DNA of 26,477 bases from an uncultured Myxococcales bacterium (GCA_937975765.1 CALJUR010000115.1:1-26477), one strand, 5' to 3'. Counted from the first letter of the stretch, positions 14,516 through 22,195 are shown. The notes: generated from the sequence alone by a model not told the origin. Translations and numbers: made by a program.

Positions 14516-15025
14516 ATGACCAGGCACAAGGGACAGGACGTCCACGGCGGCATCCAGGTCGAGGCCGAGCGGGCGCGACGGTACGAGGCCCACCTCTCCA
14601 TCCTGCTGGTCAACGTCGACGGGTTGGGGATGGTGAACGACCGGCTGGGCAAGGCAGCCGGGGACTACGTGCTGGACGAGATCTCGCAGTTGATCCGCCG
14701 CCAGACGCGATCGATCGACGTCGTGGGGCGCTGGGATCGCGAGGATTTCATCGTCCTGTCGGTGGACAAGAACGCCTTCGGTTCGGTGGTGATGGCCGAG
14801 AAATTGCGGCGCATCATCGCCGACCACGCCTTCGAATGGCAGGGCAAGCCGGTGCGGGTCACGGTCAGCGTGGGCGTGTCGCGCGGCGTGCCGTCGGACG
14901 AGGCGCAGATCGACGCGCTGATCGACGCGGCTCGCACCGCGGTGCTCCGCGCGAAGGCCGCCGGGCGCAACCGGATCGAGTACGCGGGCGGCGCGGCCGA
15001 GCTGAGCCTGCCGCCGACCCCCTAG
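14516..15025 (+). CDS. Degenerate GGDEF-domain protein with conserved I-site
   Basis: A 169-aa stand-alone GGDEF fold: LSILLVNVDGLGMVNDRLG (27-45) corresponds to the DxxxFKxxND strand-helix, AAGDYVLDEIS follows, and TVSVGVSRG and AKAAGRNRI are the typical C-terminal elements. The active-site loop is DREDF (74-78) in place of GGDEF: both glycines that hold GTP are replaced (Asp, Arg), and the FK pair is GL. The upstream RxxD inhibitory site is intact (Arg65-Ser-Ile-Asp68) at the normal spacing. The metal-binding Asp35 and the Asn41-Asp42 pair remain. I infer that it cannot make c-di-GMP but may bind it as an effector. It has no sensor or receiver domain. GGGGGG lies 5 nt before the ATG; it ends one base from the convergent thiE stop. 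Confidence 0.83.
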   Translation: MTRHKGQDVHGGIQVEAERARRYEAHLSILLVNVDGLGMVNDRLGKAAGDYVLDEISQLIRRQTRSIDVVGRWDREDFIVLSVDKNAFGSVVMAEKLRRIIADHAFEWQGKPVRVTVSVGVSRGVPSDEAQIDALIDAARTAVLRAKAAGRNRIEYAGGAAELSLPPTP

Positions 15026-15026
15026 A

Positions 15027-15665
15027 TCAGCCGCACCTCTCCGCGGCTTCCAGCAGCACCCGCGCGGCCTGGACCGGGTCCGGTGCACCCAGCACGGCGG
15101 AGATCGTCGCGATCCCGGCCGCGCCGGTGCCCGCCAGGAGGCCCGCATTGCCGGTGCGGATCCCCCCCAGGGCGACGACCGGGATCGGGCTGGCCGCGAC
15201 GGCGCGGCGCAGGGCGTCGATGCCCACGGGCGGGCCGTAGGGGCGCTTGGAGGGCGTGTCGAAGACCGGGCCGAAGACCGCGAAGTCGGCGTCGCCCGGG
15301 CACAGCGCGGCCAGTTCGGCCGGCGAGTGCGTGGAGACCGCGACCAGGCCGTCGTAGGCGCCGCGGACGTCCGCGGGGGGCATGCCGAAGGTGGACAGGT
15401 GGACCCCGGCCGCGCCCGCCGCGATCGCCAGGTCGAACCGCTCGTTCACCAGCACCGGGGCGCCGTGTGCGGCCAGCCGGGCGACCAGCGCCCGGGCCAG
15501 CGCGATCACGTCGCGGGGAGGAAGGTCCTTCTCCCGCACCTGGACGGCCAGCGAGCCCGGCGGCAGCGCGTCGGCGACGCGACCGGCGATGTCCAGCAGG
15601 GCGGGGATGCCGCCGCAGGCCTTCCGGTCGGTGATCAGGTACAGGTGCGGGGCGGGGCGCGTCAT
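15027..15665 (-). CDS. thiE: Thiamine-phosphate synthase ThiE
   Basis: A 212-aa TIM-barrel enzyme that couples hydroxymethylpyrimidine diphosphate to the thiazole phosphate to give thiamine phosphate. Family landmarks are LYLITDRKACGG at the start, VQVREKDLPPRDVIALARAL, VLVNERFDLAIAAGAAGVHL, STHSPAEL, FAVFGPVFDTPSKRPYG and the phosphate-binding VVALGGI. Length is normal for the family. It is the last gene of a thiS-thiG-thiE run, 12 nt after thiG, and converges on the GGDEF-like gene with one base between their stop codons. Confidence 0.95.
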   Translation of the reverse strand: MTRPAPHLYLITDRKACGGIPALLDIAGRVADALPPGSLAVQVREKDLPPRDVIALARALVARLAAHGAPVLVNERFDLAIAAGAAGVHLSTFGMPPADVRGAYDGLVAVSTHSPAELAALCPGDADFAVFGPVFDTPSKRPYGPPVGIDALRRAVAASPIPVVALGGIRTGNAGLLAGTGAAGIATISAVLGAPDPVQAARVLLEAAERCG

Positions 15666-15677
15666 GCCGGGACGGTC

Positions 15678-16451
15678 CTACTCGATGAGGTCGGACGTCG
15701 GGCTGGAGGCGTTCGCGTGGGCCTTCCGCGGGATGCGGCCCGACAGGTACGCCAGCCGGCCCGCCTCGACGGCCAGCCGCATCGCCTTCGCCATCGCCAC
15801 CGGGTCGCGCGCGCCGGCGATGGCGGTGTTCATCAGCACGCCGTCGCAGCCCAGTTCCAGCGCCACGGCCGCGTCCGAGGCGGTGCCTACGCCGGCGTCC
15901 ACCAGCACGGGGACCTTCGCCTGATCGAGGATCAGCCGGATATTGTGCGGGTTGCGGATGCCCAGGCCGGATCCGATCGGCGCGGCCAGCGGCATCACGG
16001 CGGCGCACCCGATCTCCTCCAGGCGCCTGGCGGTGATCGGGTCGTCGTTGGTGTACGGCAGCACGACGAAGCCCTCGGCGATCAGCACCTTCGCGGCCTC
16101 CAGCAGCCCGACCACGTCCGGGAACAGGGTCTTCGGGTCGCCGATGACCTCCAGCTTGACCATCGGGCCCAGGCCCAGTTCGCGGGCCAGCCGGCAGGTG
16201 CGGATGGCGTCCTCGGCCGTGTAGCAGCCCGCGGTGTTGGGCAGGATGGTCATGCCGGGCGGGATCGCGGCGAAGAACGATCCCGCGCCCCGCTGGGACA
16301 GGTCCACCCGCCGCACCGCGACCGTCACGATCTCGGACCCGGACTCGACCAGCGCGGCGTTCATCGTGCCGAAGTCCGCGTACTTGCCGGTGCCGACGAT
16401 CAGCCGCGAGCGGTACTCGTGGCCGGCCAGGACCAGGGGACGATCCGTCAT
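15678..16451 (-). CDS. thiG: Thiazole synthase ThiG
   Basis: A 257-aa TIM barrel that condenses deoxyxylulose phosphate, dehydroglycine and the sulfur of ThiS thiocarboxylate into the thiamine thiazole. It has SRLIVGTGKYADF near the start, TVAVRRVDLSQ, the loop ILPNTAGCYTAEDAIRTCRLARE, the Schiff-base lysine in VKLEVIGDPKTLFPD, PLAAPIGSGLGIRNP and VPVLVDAGVGTASDAA. All hallmark segments are intact and the length is normal. The ATG is 2 nt after the thiS stop, giving tight coupling to its sulfur donor. The genes for ThiF, ThiH or ThiO, and ThiC/ThiD are not in this window. Confidence 0.97.
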   Translation of the reverse strand: MTDRPLVLAGHEYRSRLIVGTGKYADFGTMNAALVESGSEIVTVAVRRVDLSQRGAGSFFAAIPPGMTILPNTAGCYTAEDAIRTCRLARELGLGPMVKLEVIGDPKTLFPDVVGLLEAAKVLIAEGFVVLPYTNDDPITARRLEEIGCAAVMPLAAPIGSGLGIRNPHNIRLILDQAKVPVLVDAGVGTASDAAVALELGCDGVLMNTAIAGARDPVAMAKAMRLAVEAGRLAYLSGRIPRKAHANASSPTSDLIE

Positions 16452-16453
16452 GT

Positions 16454-16654
16454 TCAGCCTCCTCCGACCAGGGTCACGACCTCGACCCGGTCGCCCTCGT
16501 GCAGGAAGTGCAGGGCGTGGCGGGCCCGGGGGATCACGTCGCGGTTGACCTCGACGGCCACCGGCCCGGGCGGCAGGCCCAGGGCGGCCAGCAGGTCCCG
16601 GACCGTCGCGCCCTCCGGCACCTCGCGTTCCTTCCCGTTGACCCGCAGGGTCAT
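16454..16654 (-). CDS. thiS: Sulfur-carrier protein ThiS
   Basis: A 66-aa ubiquitin-like protein: MTLRVNGKEREVPEGATVRDLL, GPVAVEVNRDVIPRARH and the end LHEGDRVEVVTLVGGG. The Gly-Gly terminus is adenylated and converted to thiocarboxylate, the sulfur source for ThiG; one additional Gly follows the usual GG. The start is set by homology (family proteins begin with this strand). A longer in-frame reading from further upstream exists but adds no family sequence. No good ribosome site is seen. It is the first gene of thiSGE. Confidence 0.93.
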   Translation of the reverse strand: MTLRVNGKEREVPEGATVRDLLAALGLPPGPVAVEVNRDVIPRARHALHFLHEGDRVEVVTLVGGG

Positions 16655-16669
16655 GCGGCACCCGTTCGC

Positions 16670-16686
16670 GCGGCCCGATCGGCCGC
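16670..16686 (-). other. Hairpin in the thiS leader
   Basis: GCGGCC and GGCCGC flank a 5-nt loop, starting 15 nt upstream of the thiS ATG. It is within the predicted leader and could affect initiation. It is not a TPP aptamer: none of the conserved thi-box segments (such as CUGAGA or CUUGAACCUGAU) is found in this gap. Confidence 0.4.
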
Positions 16687-16705
16687 ATCCCTTGACGCCG
16701 GTGGC

Positions 16706-16734
16706 AGTCTCGTCCCCGGGCCGGTCGTTGTCAA
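16706..16734 (-). promoter_or_regulatory. Putative promoter of thiSGE
   Basis: A perfect TTGACA (16729-16734) on the minus strand is followed after 17 nt by GAGACT (16706-16711), a poor -10. The predicted start is about 45 nt before thiS. The strong -35 with a weak -10 may mean activator dependence or simply chance. Confidence 0.35.
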
Positions 16735-16805
16735 GGCGGCCGGGACCCGCGTCCGGATGCGCGGGCCGCGTCACATCGGCTGGCACTGGCAGGCGTGCGA
16801 ACCGT

Positions 16806-17501
16806 TCATCCAGCACGGGTCCCAGGGGATTCGCCGCCTGCCTCCAGGGGCAGGCCCGCCACGCGCCATTCCACGACGCCGTCCGCGCATCGCAGGGCCT
16901 CGTAGCCGGACGTTCGCAGCAGGTGCACGGCGCGGTCCGCGAGACGGCAGTACACCCCCCTGCAGAACGCCACGATCGGACGACCCCGGGGCAGTTCCTC
17001 CATCCGTCGTTCCAGTTCCTCGACCGGGATCGACAAGGCGCCCTTCAGGTGACCGCTCGCGAACTCCTCGGGGGGGCGGACGTCGATGACCACGACCCGG
17101 TCCTTTTCGAGAAGCCCGGCCAGGCTTTCGGCGGTCAATCCCTCGTCCTCGGTCGTCCCGGGGGGGGTGGAAGGACCGGAGGGATGCGCCTGGGCGAACC
17201 GACGAAGGTCGGCCCAGAAGGCACCGACGCCGTCGTCCTTCAAGGCGTACACCGCCCGCCTTCCCAGCCGGACGCGATCCACCAGCCCCGCGGACCGGAG
17301 GCGGCCCAGGTGGTGGGAGATGTTCTTCAGGGGCAGCCCGCAGACCCTTGCCAGCGAATCCACGGTCCGGGCCCCCTGGGCCAGGGCCTCGATGATCTCC
17401 AGGCGCACCGGGTCCGCGAAACTCCGGGCGACCTCGGCCACCCGTCCGTATCCCTCCAGGGACTTGTTTTCGGCCACCCGGGAGTCCCGCGTCTCGCCCA
17501 T
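16806..17501 (-). CDS. ArsR-family regulator fused to a rhodanese domain
   Basis: A 231-aa two-domain protein. Residues ~15-105 are an ArsR-type winged helix (FADPVRLEIIEALAQGARTV, recognition region LPLKNISHHLGRLRSAGLV, wing RRAVYALKD). Residues ~122-220 are a rhodanese domain (VVVIDVRPPEEFASGHLKGAL) with active-site loop CRGVYC (Cys180, Cys185). Rhodaneses carry persulfide sulfur on the first loop Cys; Cys54 in the HTH is another candidate thiol. Proteins of this fusion type are known and have the CRGxYC loop. I infer a repressor that senses reactive sulfur species. ATG 17501 is chosen because GAGGGG precedes it; a GTG at 17516 would overlap the upstream stop (GTGA). It lies 11 nt after the FAD disulfide reductase gene, and the shared promoter carries a palindrome it may bind. 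Confidence 0.88.
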   Translation of the reverse strand: MGETRDSRVAENKSLEGYGRVAEVARSFADPVRLEIIEALAQGARTVDSLARVCGLPLKNISHHLGRLRSAGLVDRVRLGRRAVYALKDDGVGAFWADLRRFAQAHPSGPSTPPGTTEDEGLTAESLAGLLEKDRVVVIDVRPPEEFASGHLKGALSIPVEELERRMEELPRGRPIVAFCRGVYCRLADRAVHLLRTSGYEALRCADGVVEWRVAGLPLEAGGESPGTRAG

Positions 17502-17512
17502 CCGGATCCCCC

Positions 17513-18910
17513 TCACGCCATCGCCGTCGTGGCGGCCTCGACAATGGCGTTGCGTGCCGGGAAGAAGGTCTGCCAGGGCTGGGCCGAGTAGCTGAACGCC
17601 GCCAGGTCCGAAACCGACGCCCCCATCTGGATGGCGAAGGTCAGCAGGTCGATGCGCTCGGCCACGGCCTCGGTCCCGATGACCTGCGCTCCCACCAGCC
17701 GCCCGGTATCCTGCACGAACACCAGCTTGACCTTGACGTGGCCCGGGTCGGGCATCATCGGGAAGCGTGCCGTGGTGCCGGAGATGCTGGAACCGACCTT
17801 CAGCCCTCGGGCGCGCGCGAAGGTCTCGGTGAAGCCGGTACCGCCGATCCGCAAGGTGCCCACCACCGTGGCCGCCCCGTTGAAGAACCCCGGGTAGGAG
17901 ACCTTCTCGCCCAGGATGTCCCGCGCCGCCACCTTGGCCATGGGAACGGCGTTCGTGGCAAGTTTGCCCCCGATGGGCTTCCCGTCAATCCCGGAGATCC
18001 CGGATACGCAGTCCCCCGCCGCCCAGACGCCGGGCACGGAGGTCCGCATTCGCGCATCGACCGCCAGGCCATCCGGCCCCTGCTCGAAGCCGCACCCCGC
18101 CAGGAAGCCGATGTCCGGCTGCATCCCGACCGCGATCACCACGAAATCCCGCCGGGGGTCGAGGACGATGCGTTCGCCTTCTCCCAGGAGGACGGCCCGG
18201 ACGGCCGGTTCGCCTTCCAGCGCCTCGACGGTCCGGTCCAGGTGGACGGTCACGCCCAGGTTCCGGATCTCGTTCATCGGGGCCTCGGCCATGTCCGGGT
18301 CCAGGAGCTGGGGCAGCAGGTGGGCGCGCATCTCCACCAGGTGGATCTCCAGGCCCAGCGAGGCGTAGACGACGGCCTGCTCGATGCCGATGGCGCCCGA
18401 ACCGACGACCACGACCTTCTGCCGCCCCGGCCCCGTCGGCCTGCCGGTGCCGGGGGCATCGCAGTCGGCGAAGGGCGCGAGGCGCTCGATGATCCGGCGG
18501 GCATCCTGGGCCGTCTTCACGGTGAAGACGTTTCGCGCGTGGATGCCGGGGATCCGCGGTCGCAGCGGGATGGCGCCGGTGGTGATCAGCAGGCGTTCGT
18601 AGGACAGGCTTCGCCCGTCCTCCAGGAGGACCCGGCGGGCCGCCAGGTCCAGGGACCGGGCGGTCGCGCGAACCAGTTCGGCCCCGGTCTCGGTGACCAG
18701 TTCGTCCTTCTTGAAGGTCTTTTCCAGCGGGAAGAGGCCCTCGATGGCGTAGGGGATCGCGCAGTAGACCATCGAGTGCTCCTCCGGCCGAAGCACGACC
18801 ACGCGCCAGTCGGGCCGGGCCGTCTTCACGATCCTCGATGCCTGGATTCCCGCCGGGCCTCCGCCGAGGATGACCAGATCCGCCGTCCGGGATTCGTGCC
18901 CATGTTCCAT
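17513..18910 (-). CDS. FAD-dependent pyridine nucleotide-disulfide reductase (CoA-disulfide reductase / NADH oxidase type)
   Basis: A 465-aa flavoprotein with the FAD-binding LVILGGGPAGIQAS (12-25), a single redox cysteine in YCAIPYAIEG (Cys50), the NAD(P)H-binding VVVVGSGAIGIEQAVV, the second FAD motif GVWAAGDC, and the C-terminal dimerisation domain. The lone Cys near position 43-50 followed by xxPY is characteristic of CoA-disulfide/CoA-persulfide reductases and NADH oxidases, and it excludes a two-cysteine glutathione-reductase type. It is likely a reductase of CoA disulfide, persulfide or polysulfide. The association with an ArsR-rhodanese gene supports sulfur chemistry. Start: ATG 18910 has GGAG 9 nt upstream; ATG 18925 is also possible (5 residues longer). 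Confidence 0.88.
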   Translation of the reverse strand: MEHGHESRTADLVILGGGPAGIQASRIVKTARPDWRVVVLRPEEHSMVYCAIPYAIEGLFPLEKTFKKDELVTETGAELVRATARSLDLAARRVLLEDGRSLSYERLLITTGAIPLRPRIPGIHARNVFTVKTAQDARRIIERLAPFADCDAPGTGRPTGPGRQKVVVVGSGAIGIEQAVVYASLGLEIHLVEMRAHLLPQLLDPDMAEAPMNEIRNLGVTVHLDRTVEALEGEPAVRAVLLGEGERIVLDPRRDFVVIAVGMQPDIGFLAGCGFEQGPDGLAVDARMRTSVPGVWAAGDCVSGISGIDGKPIGGKLATNAVPMAKVAARDILGEKVSYPGFFNGAATVVGTLRIGGTGFTETFARARGLKVGSSISGTTARFPMMPDPGHVKVKLVFVQDTGRLVGAQVIGTEAVAERIDLLTFAIQMGASVSDLAAFSYSAQPWQTFFPARNAIVEAATTAMA

Positions 18911-18938
18911 GAGGGGTCGCTCCATGTCGGGGGTGAAT

Positions 18939-18964
18939 ATCCAACATTCCAACGAACGTTGGAT
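18939..18964. promoter_or_regulatory. Palindromic operator candidate
   Basis: A perfect inverted repeat CCAACG-AA-CGTTGG (18949-18962) is extended by an outer ATCCAAC (18939-18945) that pairs with GTTGGAT (18958-18964). The motif ATCCAAC/GTTGGAT thus occurs in nested arrangement just downstream of and touching the -10 of the FAD reductase promoter. That is a classic position for repression, most simply by the ArsR-rhodanese protein encoded in the same operon. Confidence 0.6.
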
Positions 18965-18993
18965 TATCTATCCCTCTGGGACCGTGCCGTCAA
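18963..18993 (-). promoter_or_regulatory. Promoter of the FAD reductase / ArsR-rhodanese operon
   Basis: Minus-strand TTGACG (18988-18993, 5/6) precedes the AT-rich TAGATAAT (18963-18970). The -10 can be read as TAGATA with a 17-nt spacer or as GATAAT with 19 nt. The downstream edge overlaps the palindrome at 18939-18964. Confidence 0.5.
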
Positions 18994-19056
18994 TGGAGTC
19001 CGGCAGGACGACAGTGATTTGCGCGTGTTCGAAACGGGACGGGCGCCGGGGCCGGG

Positions 19057-21060
19057 TCAGGCCCCCGGGGACTCCAGGTCGCGGCAGCAGCGGAAGCCCA
19101 TGGCCGAGATGTTCGTGTACAGGCCGTCGCAGCGGTGCAGGGTCCGGGAGTCGCTGCAGTTGTAGGCCCCCCCCTTGAACGAGTAGGTGTACCGGGACGG
19201 ATCGCCGGGGGCCAGGGGGTCCGGGATGGCCACCAACTCCCAGACGTTGCCCGTGATGTCGAAGGCGCCGTACTCGTCGACGCAGCCGGGCATGTAGCCG
19301 GTCGGCCGGGCCGTGAAGTACCCGCCGCACCCGCTGCCGTAGGTCCCGTCCGGCCCGAACAGGAAGCAGCCGGGGTAGGGGCAGGTCGCGGACCCCCAGC
19401 AGTGAGGGGGCCGCGTGTCGCCCGTTCCCTGGTACTCCCGGCAGTCGCAGTACGTGTCGATTCCGTTGCACGTCGCCGGGTCGTAGTCGTTGCCGTAGAC
19501 GTAGGCCAGTCCCTGCGATCCCTGGCAGGCCTGCAGGATCTCCGTGACCAGGCACAGGCGCTTGCCCGCCGCCGTGCAGGCCAGTTGCGCCTCCGTCACC
19601 GACGCGATCGGGAACCAGGGGAGCGCCCCGGAGCGGCTGACGGCGATCGACGAGTCGACGCCCCGCGACGAGGCGGTGGCGTCCGGCCTCGAAGCCTCGT
19701 AGCGGTCGATGCAGAACCGGTCCTCGACGGGGACCATGTCGGAGGGACAGGAGCACAGGGGGACCGGGCCCGGCCGGCAGGTGCCGGACAGGCAGCGATC
19801 GTCCCCCGTGCAGGGGTCGTGGTCGTCGCACGGGGTGCCGTCCGGCGCGGCGGCCTCGGCGCAGTCCCCCGTGGCCGGGACGCAGGTCGAGACCCGGCAG
19901 GGATCGTCGGGCTGCCTGCAAACGATCGCGGTCGTAGGGTCCTCGACGCACGAGTAGGGCAGGTGCCCGGTGTCGCAGACCAGCATGCCGTCGCAGCGAT
20001 CGCCGTCCTCGTAGGGCACGCAGTCCAGGTCCGAGCGGCACTGGCAGGCGTCCTCGACGGGCAGGCACGCGCCCTCCACGCAGCAGTCCCCGATCGTGCA
20101 GGGATCGGAATCGTCGCAGGGCGTGCCCTCTGCCACGGGCTGTTCGCCGCATGCGCCCGTCGGGGGGTCGCACGAGGCCGCGAGGCATTCCCCGGGCGGG
20201 TCGGGACATTCGATCACCGTCCCCGGTTTCACCACGCAGGCATAGGGAACGACACTGCGATCGCAGAACAGCGAGCCGTTGCAGAGGTCCCCGTCGTCGG
20301 GACAGTCGCCGTCCTCCTGGCAGGCACAGAGGTTCGTGCCCGGCAGGCACGCCCCCGACACGCAGGCGTCCGGGGTGGTGCAGGGGTTGCCGTCGTCGCA
20401 CGGCGTCCCGTCCTGCGCCGCCGTGTGGGTGCAACCGGTGCCGGGGACGCAGCGGTCGTCGGTGCAGGGGTCCGCGTCGGCGCAGTCCAGCATGGCGCCG
20501 ACCGGCTCGCAGGTGCCCGCGAGGCAGAGGTCGTCCAGCGTGCAGGGGTCCCCGTCTTCGCAGGGGATGCCGTTCTCCCCGGGCACGAACGAACAGCGGC
20601 CGTCCGTTCCGCAGGCAGCGCGCTGGCAGGGGGGCGCAGGTCCCAGGATCTGCGCGCACCCTTCGTCGGAGAGGCAGCCGGCATCCGGGGGAGGGCCCGG
20701 GTCGGAGGCGGCATCCCCCGGATCGACGCCGTCCGCGACCGTTTCGGCGCCCCCGGGATCGGACGGGCCCGGGTCTCCCGGGTCCGGAAGCGGGCCGAGG
20801 TCGGGGTCCAGGCAGCCGCTTTCCCGGGTCTCGTCGCCTTCCTCCGGGGCATCGGGTTCCCCCGGATCGTTCCAGGGGTCCGTCGTCCCGGGATCCGTTG
20901 TCCCGGGGTCCGGGGCCACCGTCTCGGATGCGTCGGGCAGGTCCGGCGCGACCCCGGTGTCCCCGTCCCCTGCGCCGCCGCAGGCGACGGCCAGGCTGGC
21001 CAGGGGCACCGCCATCGCCACGAACGCGATCCGGTGCGGCAATGAGGCCCTTCCCTCCAT
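19057..21060 (-). CDS. Large Cys-rich lipoprotein with C-terminal FGE-sulfatase (SUMF1-like) domain
   Basis: A 667-aa surface lipoprotein: lipobox LAVAC (Cys27), then an acidic Asp/Pro/Gly-rich stalk (about 30-125), about ten Cys-rich repeats (about 130-440) of the form GTPCDDGDPCT...CxxGxC, and a C-terminal formylglycine-generating-enzyme/SUMF1-type fold (about 445-667). That domain shows MVPVEDRFCIDRYEAS, ACTAAGKRLCLVTE, GAFDITGNVWELV, FKGGAYNC and MGFRCCRD. True FGE uses a C-x4-C pair after GGS; here GGAYNC is followed by the next Cys after 8 residues, so sulfatase activation is doubtful. The fold is also used for other ligand-binding or thiol chemistry. AGGAGGAAGCC precedes the ATG. It is divergent from trxB. 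The many disulfides predict an oxidising extracytoplasmic location. Confidence 0.85.
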   Translation of the reverse strand: MEGRASLPHRIAFVAMAVPLASLAVACGGAGDGDTGVAPDLPDASETVAPDPGTTDPGTTDPWNDPGEPDAPEEGDETRESGCLDPDLGPLPDPGDPGPSDPGGAETVADGVDPGDAASDPGPPPDAGCLSDEGCAQILGPAPPCQRAACGTDGRCSFVPGENGIPCEDGDPCTLDDLCLAGTCEPVGAMLDCADADPCTDDRCVPGTGCTHTAAQDGTPCDDGNPCTTPDACVSGACLPGTNLCACQEDGDCPDDGDLCNGSLFCDRSVVPYACVVKPGTVIECPDPPGECLAASCDPPTGACGEQPVAEGTPCDDSDPCTIGDCCVEGACLPVEDACQCRSDLDCVPYEDGDRCDGMLVCDTGHLPYSCVEDPTTAIVCRQPDDPCRVSTCVPATGDCAEAAAPDGTPCDDHDPCTGDDRCLSGTCRPGPVPLCSCPSDMVPVEDRFCIDRYEASRPDATASSRGVDSSIAVSRSGALPWFPIASVTEAQLACTAAGKRLCLVTEILQACQGSQGLAYVYGNDYDPATCNGIDTYCDCREYQGTGDTRPPHCWGSATCPYPGCFLFGPDGTYGSGCGGYFTARPTGYMPGCVDEYGAFDITGNVWELVAIPDPLAPGDPSRYTYSFKGGAYNCSDSRTLHRCDGLYTNISAMGFRCCRDLESPGA

Positions 21061-21168
21061 GGCTTCCTCCTGTCGCCGCTGCGGGCTGTTTCCAGGAGAA
21101 CGGTATCGGATCCGGTACGGAGGGTCCAGGGTCCGTCGCCCGGATCGGCGGCGAATTCTCCCCCGGGG

Positions 21169-21196
21169 TTGTGCAGGGTCGAAGCGTGCCTACAGT
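21169..21196 (+). promoter_or_regulatory. Putative trxB promoter
   Basis: TTGTGC (21169-21174) and TACAGT (21191-21196) with a 16-nt spacer lie in the 208-nt gap between the Cys-rich lipoprotein gene and trxB, leaving a leader of about 65 nt. The match is moderate. Confidence 0.35.
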
Positions 21197-21268
21197 ATGC
21201 CGGTGACGCGCGGCGGGTCCCCGGGGTCCCGTCTGCCGGGTGTGGGTGAAACGCACGAAGGAGGTTCC

Positions 21269-22195
21269 ATGCGGAACGTGGTGATCATCGGGTCGGGCCC
21301 GGCCGGGCTGACGGCCGCCATCTACACGGCGCGGGCGGGGCTGCAGCCCCTGGTGCTGGAGGGCGTCCATCCGGGCGGCCAGTTGACCCAGACCACGGAG
21401 ATCGAGAACTTCCCCGGCTTCCCGGAGGGCGTCCAGGGACCGGAACTGATGGACAAGATGCGCGAGCAGGCCCAGCGCTTCGGCGCGGAGACGGTGTTCG
21501 CGACCGCCTCGAAGGTCGATTTCAGCCGGCGCCCCTTCCGGGTGCAGGTGGACGAGGCGGAGTGGGTCGAGGCGGCCACCGTCATCCTGGCCACCGGCGC
21601 GTCCGCCCAGTACCTGGGCCTGCCGTCCGAGCAGCGCCTGATCGGCCACGGAGTGTCGGCGTGCGCGACCTGCGACGGCTTCTTCTTCAAGGGGAAGGAG
21701 ATCGCGGTCGTGGGCGGCGGCGACACCGCGCTGGAGGAGGCGACGTTCCTGACCCGGTTCGCCTCGAAGGTGACCGTCATCCATCGCCGGGACCGGTTGC
21801 GCGGCAGCAAGGCCATGCAGGAGCGCGCCTTCGAGAACCCGAAGATCGCCTTCCGCTGGAACGCGGTGGTCGAGGAGGTGCTGACGCAGACCGGCCACGA
21901 GGTCGTCGGGCTGCGGCTGCGCGACACGAAGACCGGGGAAGCCTCGGACCTGCCGGTGCAGGGGCTGTTCCTGGGCATCGGCCACAAGCCGAACACCGGG
22001 GTGTTCCAGGGACACGTGGAACTGGACTCCCAGGGGTACATCCTCACGAAGCGCCACACCGAGACGTCGGTGCCCGGGGTGTTCGCGTGCGGGGACGCCG
22101 TGGACACGCGGTACCGGCAGGCCATCACGGCCGCCGGGACGGGCTGCGCCGCGGCGATCGACTGCGAGAAGTTCCTGGAGGAGCACCCCGCGTGA
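21269..22195 (+). CDS. trxB: Thioredoxin reductase TrxB
   Basis: A 308-aa low-molecular-weight thioredoxin reductase: FAD-binding VVIIGSGPAGLTAAIY at the start, GGQLTQTTEIENFPGFPEG, the redox-active Cys132-Ala-Thr-Cys135 in ACATCDGFFF, NADPH-binding VVGGGDTALEEA with the HRRDRLRGSK phosphate-binding arginines, and GVFACGDAVDTRYRQAITAAGTGCAAA. It uses NADPH to reduce thioredoxin in the cytoplasm. Length and all motifs are canonical. AAGGAGG precedes the ATG by 5 nt. Its stop overlaps the GTG start of nth. Confidence 0.97.
   Translation: MRNVVIIGSGPAGLTAAIYTARAGLQPLVLEGVHPGGQLTQTTEIENFPGFPEGVQGPELMDKMREQAQRFGAETVFATASKVDFSRRPFRVQVDEAEWVEAATVILATGASAQYLGLPSEQRLIGHGVSACATCDGFFFKGKEIAVVGGGDTALEEATFLTRFASKVTVIHRRDRLRGSKAMQERAFENPKIAFRWNAVVEEVLTQTGHEVVGLRLRDTKTGEASDLPVQGLFLGIGHKPNTGVFQGHVELDSQGYILTKRHTETSVPGVFACGDAVDTRYRQAITAAGTGCAAAIDCEKFLEEHPA

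Noticed and set aside
16655..16805. TPP riboswitch upstream of thiS
   Set aside because: None of the conserved thi-box helices or loops can be found on the minus strand of this gap.
16454..16816. Longer ThiS reading (120 residues)
   Set aside because: The extra N-terminal residues overlap the predicted promoter and match nothing of the ThiS family, which starts at MTLRVNG.
17738..19165. Plus-strand 475-codon frame opposite the FAD reductase gene
   Set aside because: His/Gln/Arg/Gly-rich shadow of a clear flavoprotein; no motif or start signal.
19057..21060. True formylglycine-generating enzyme (sulfatase activator)
   Set aside because: The fold fits, but the cysteine spacing after GGAYNC differs from the FGE active site and no sulfatase gene is nearby; kept as FGE-like only.
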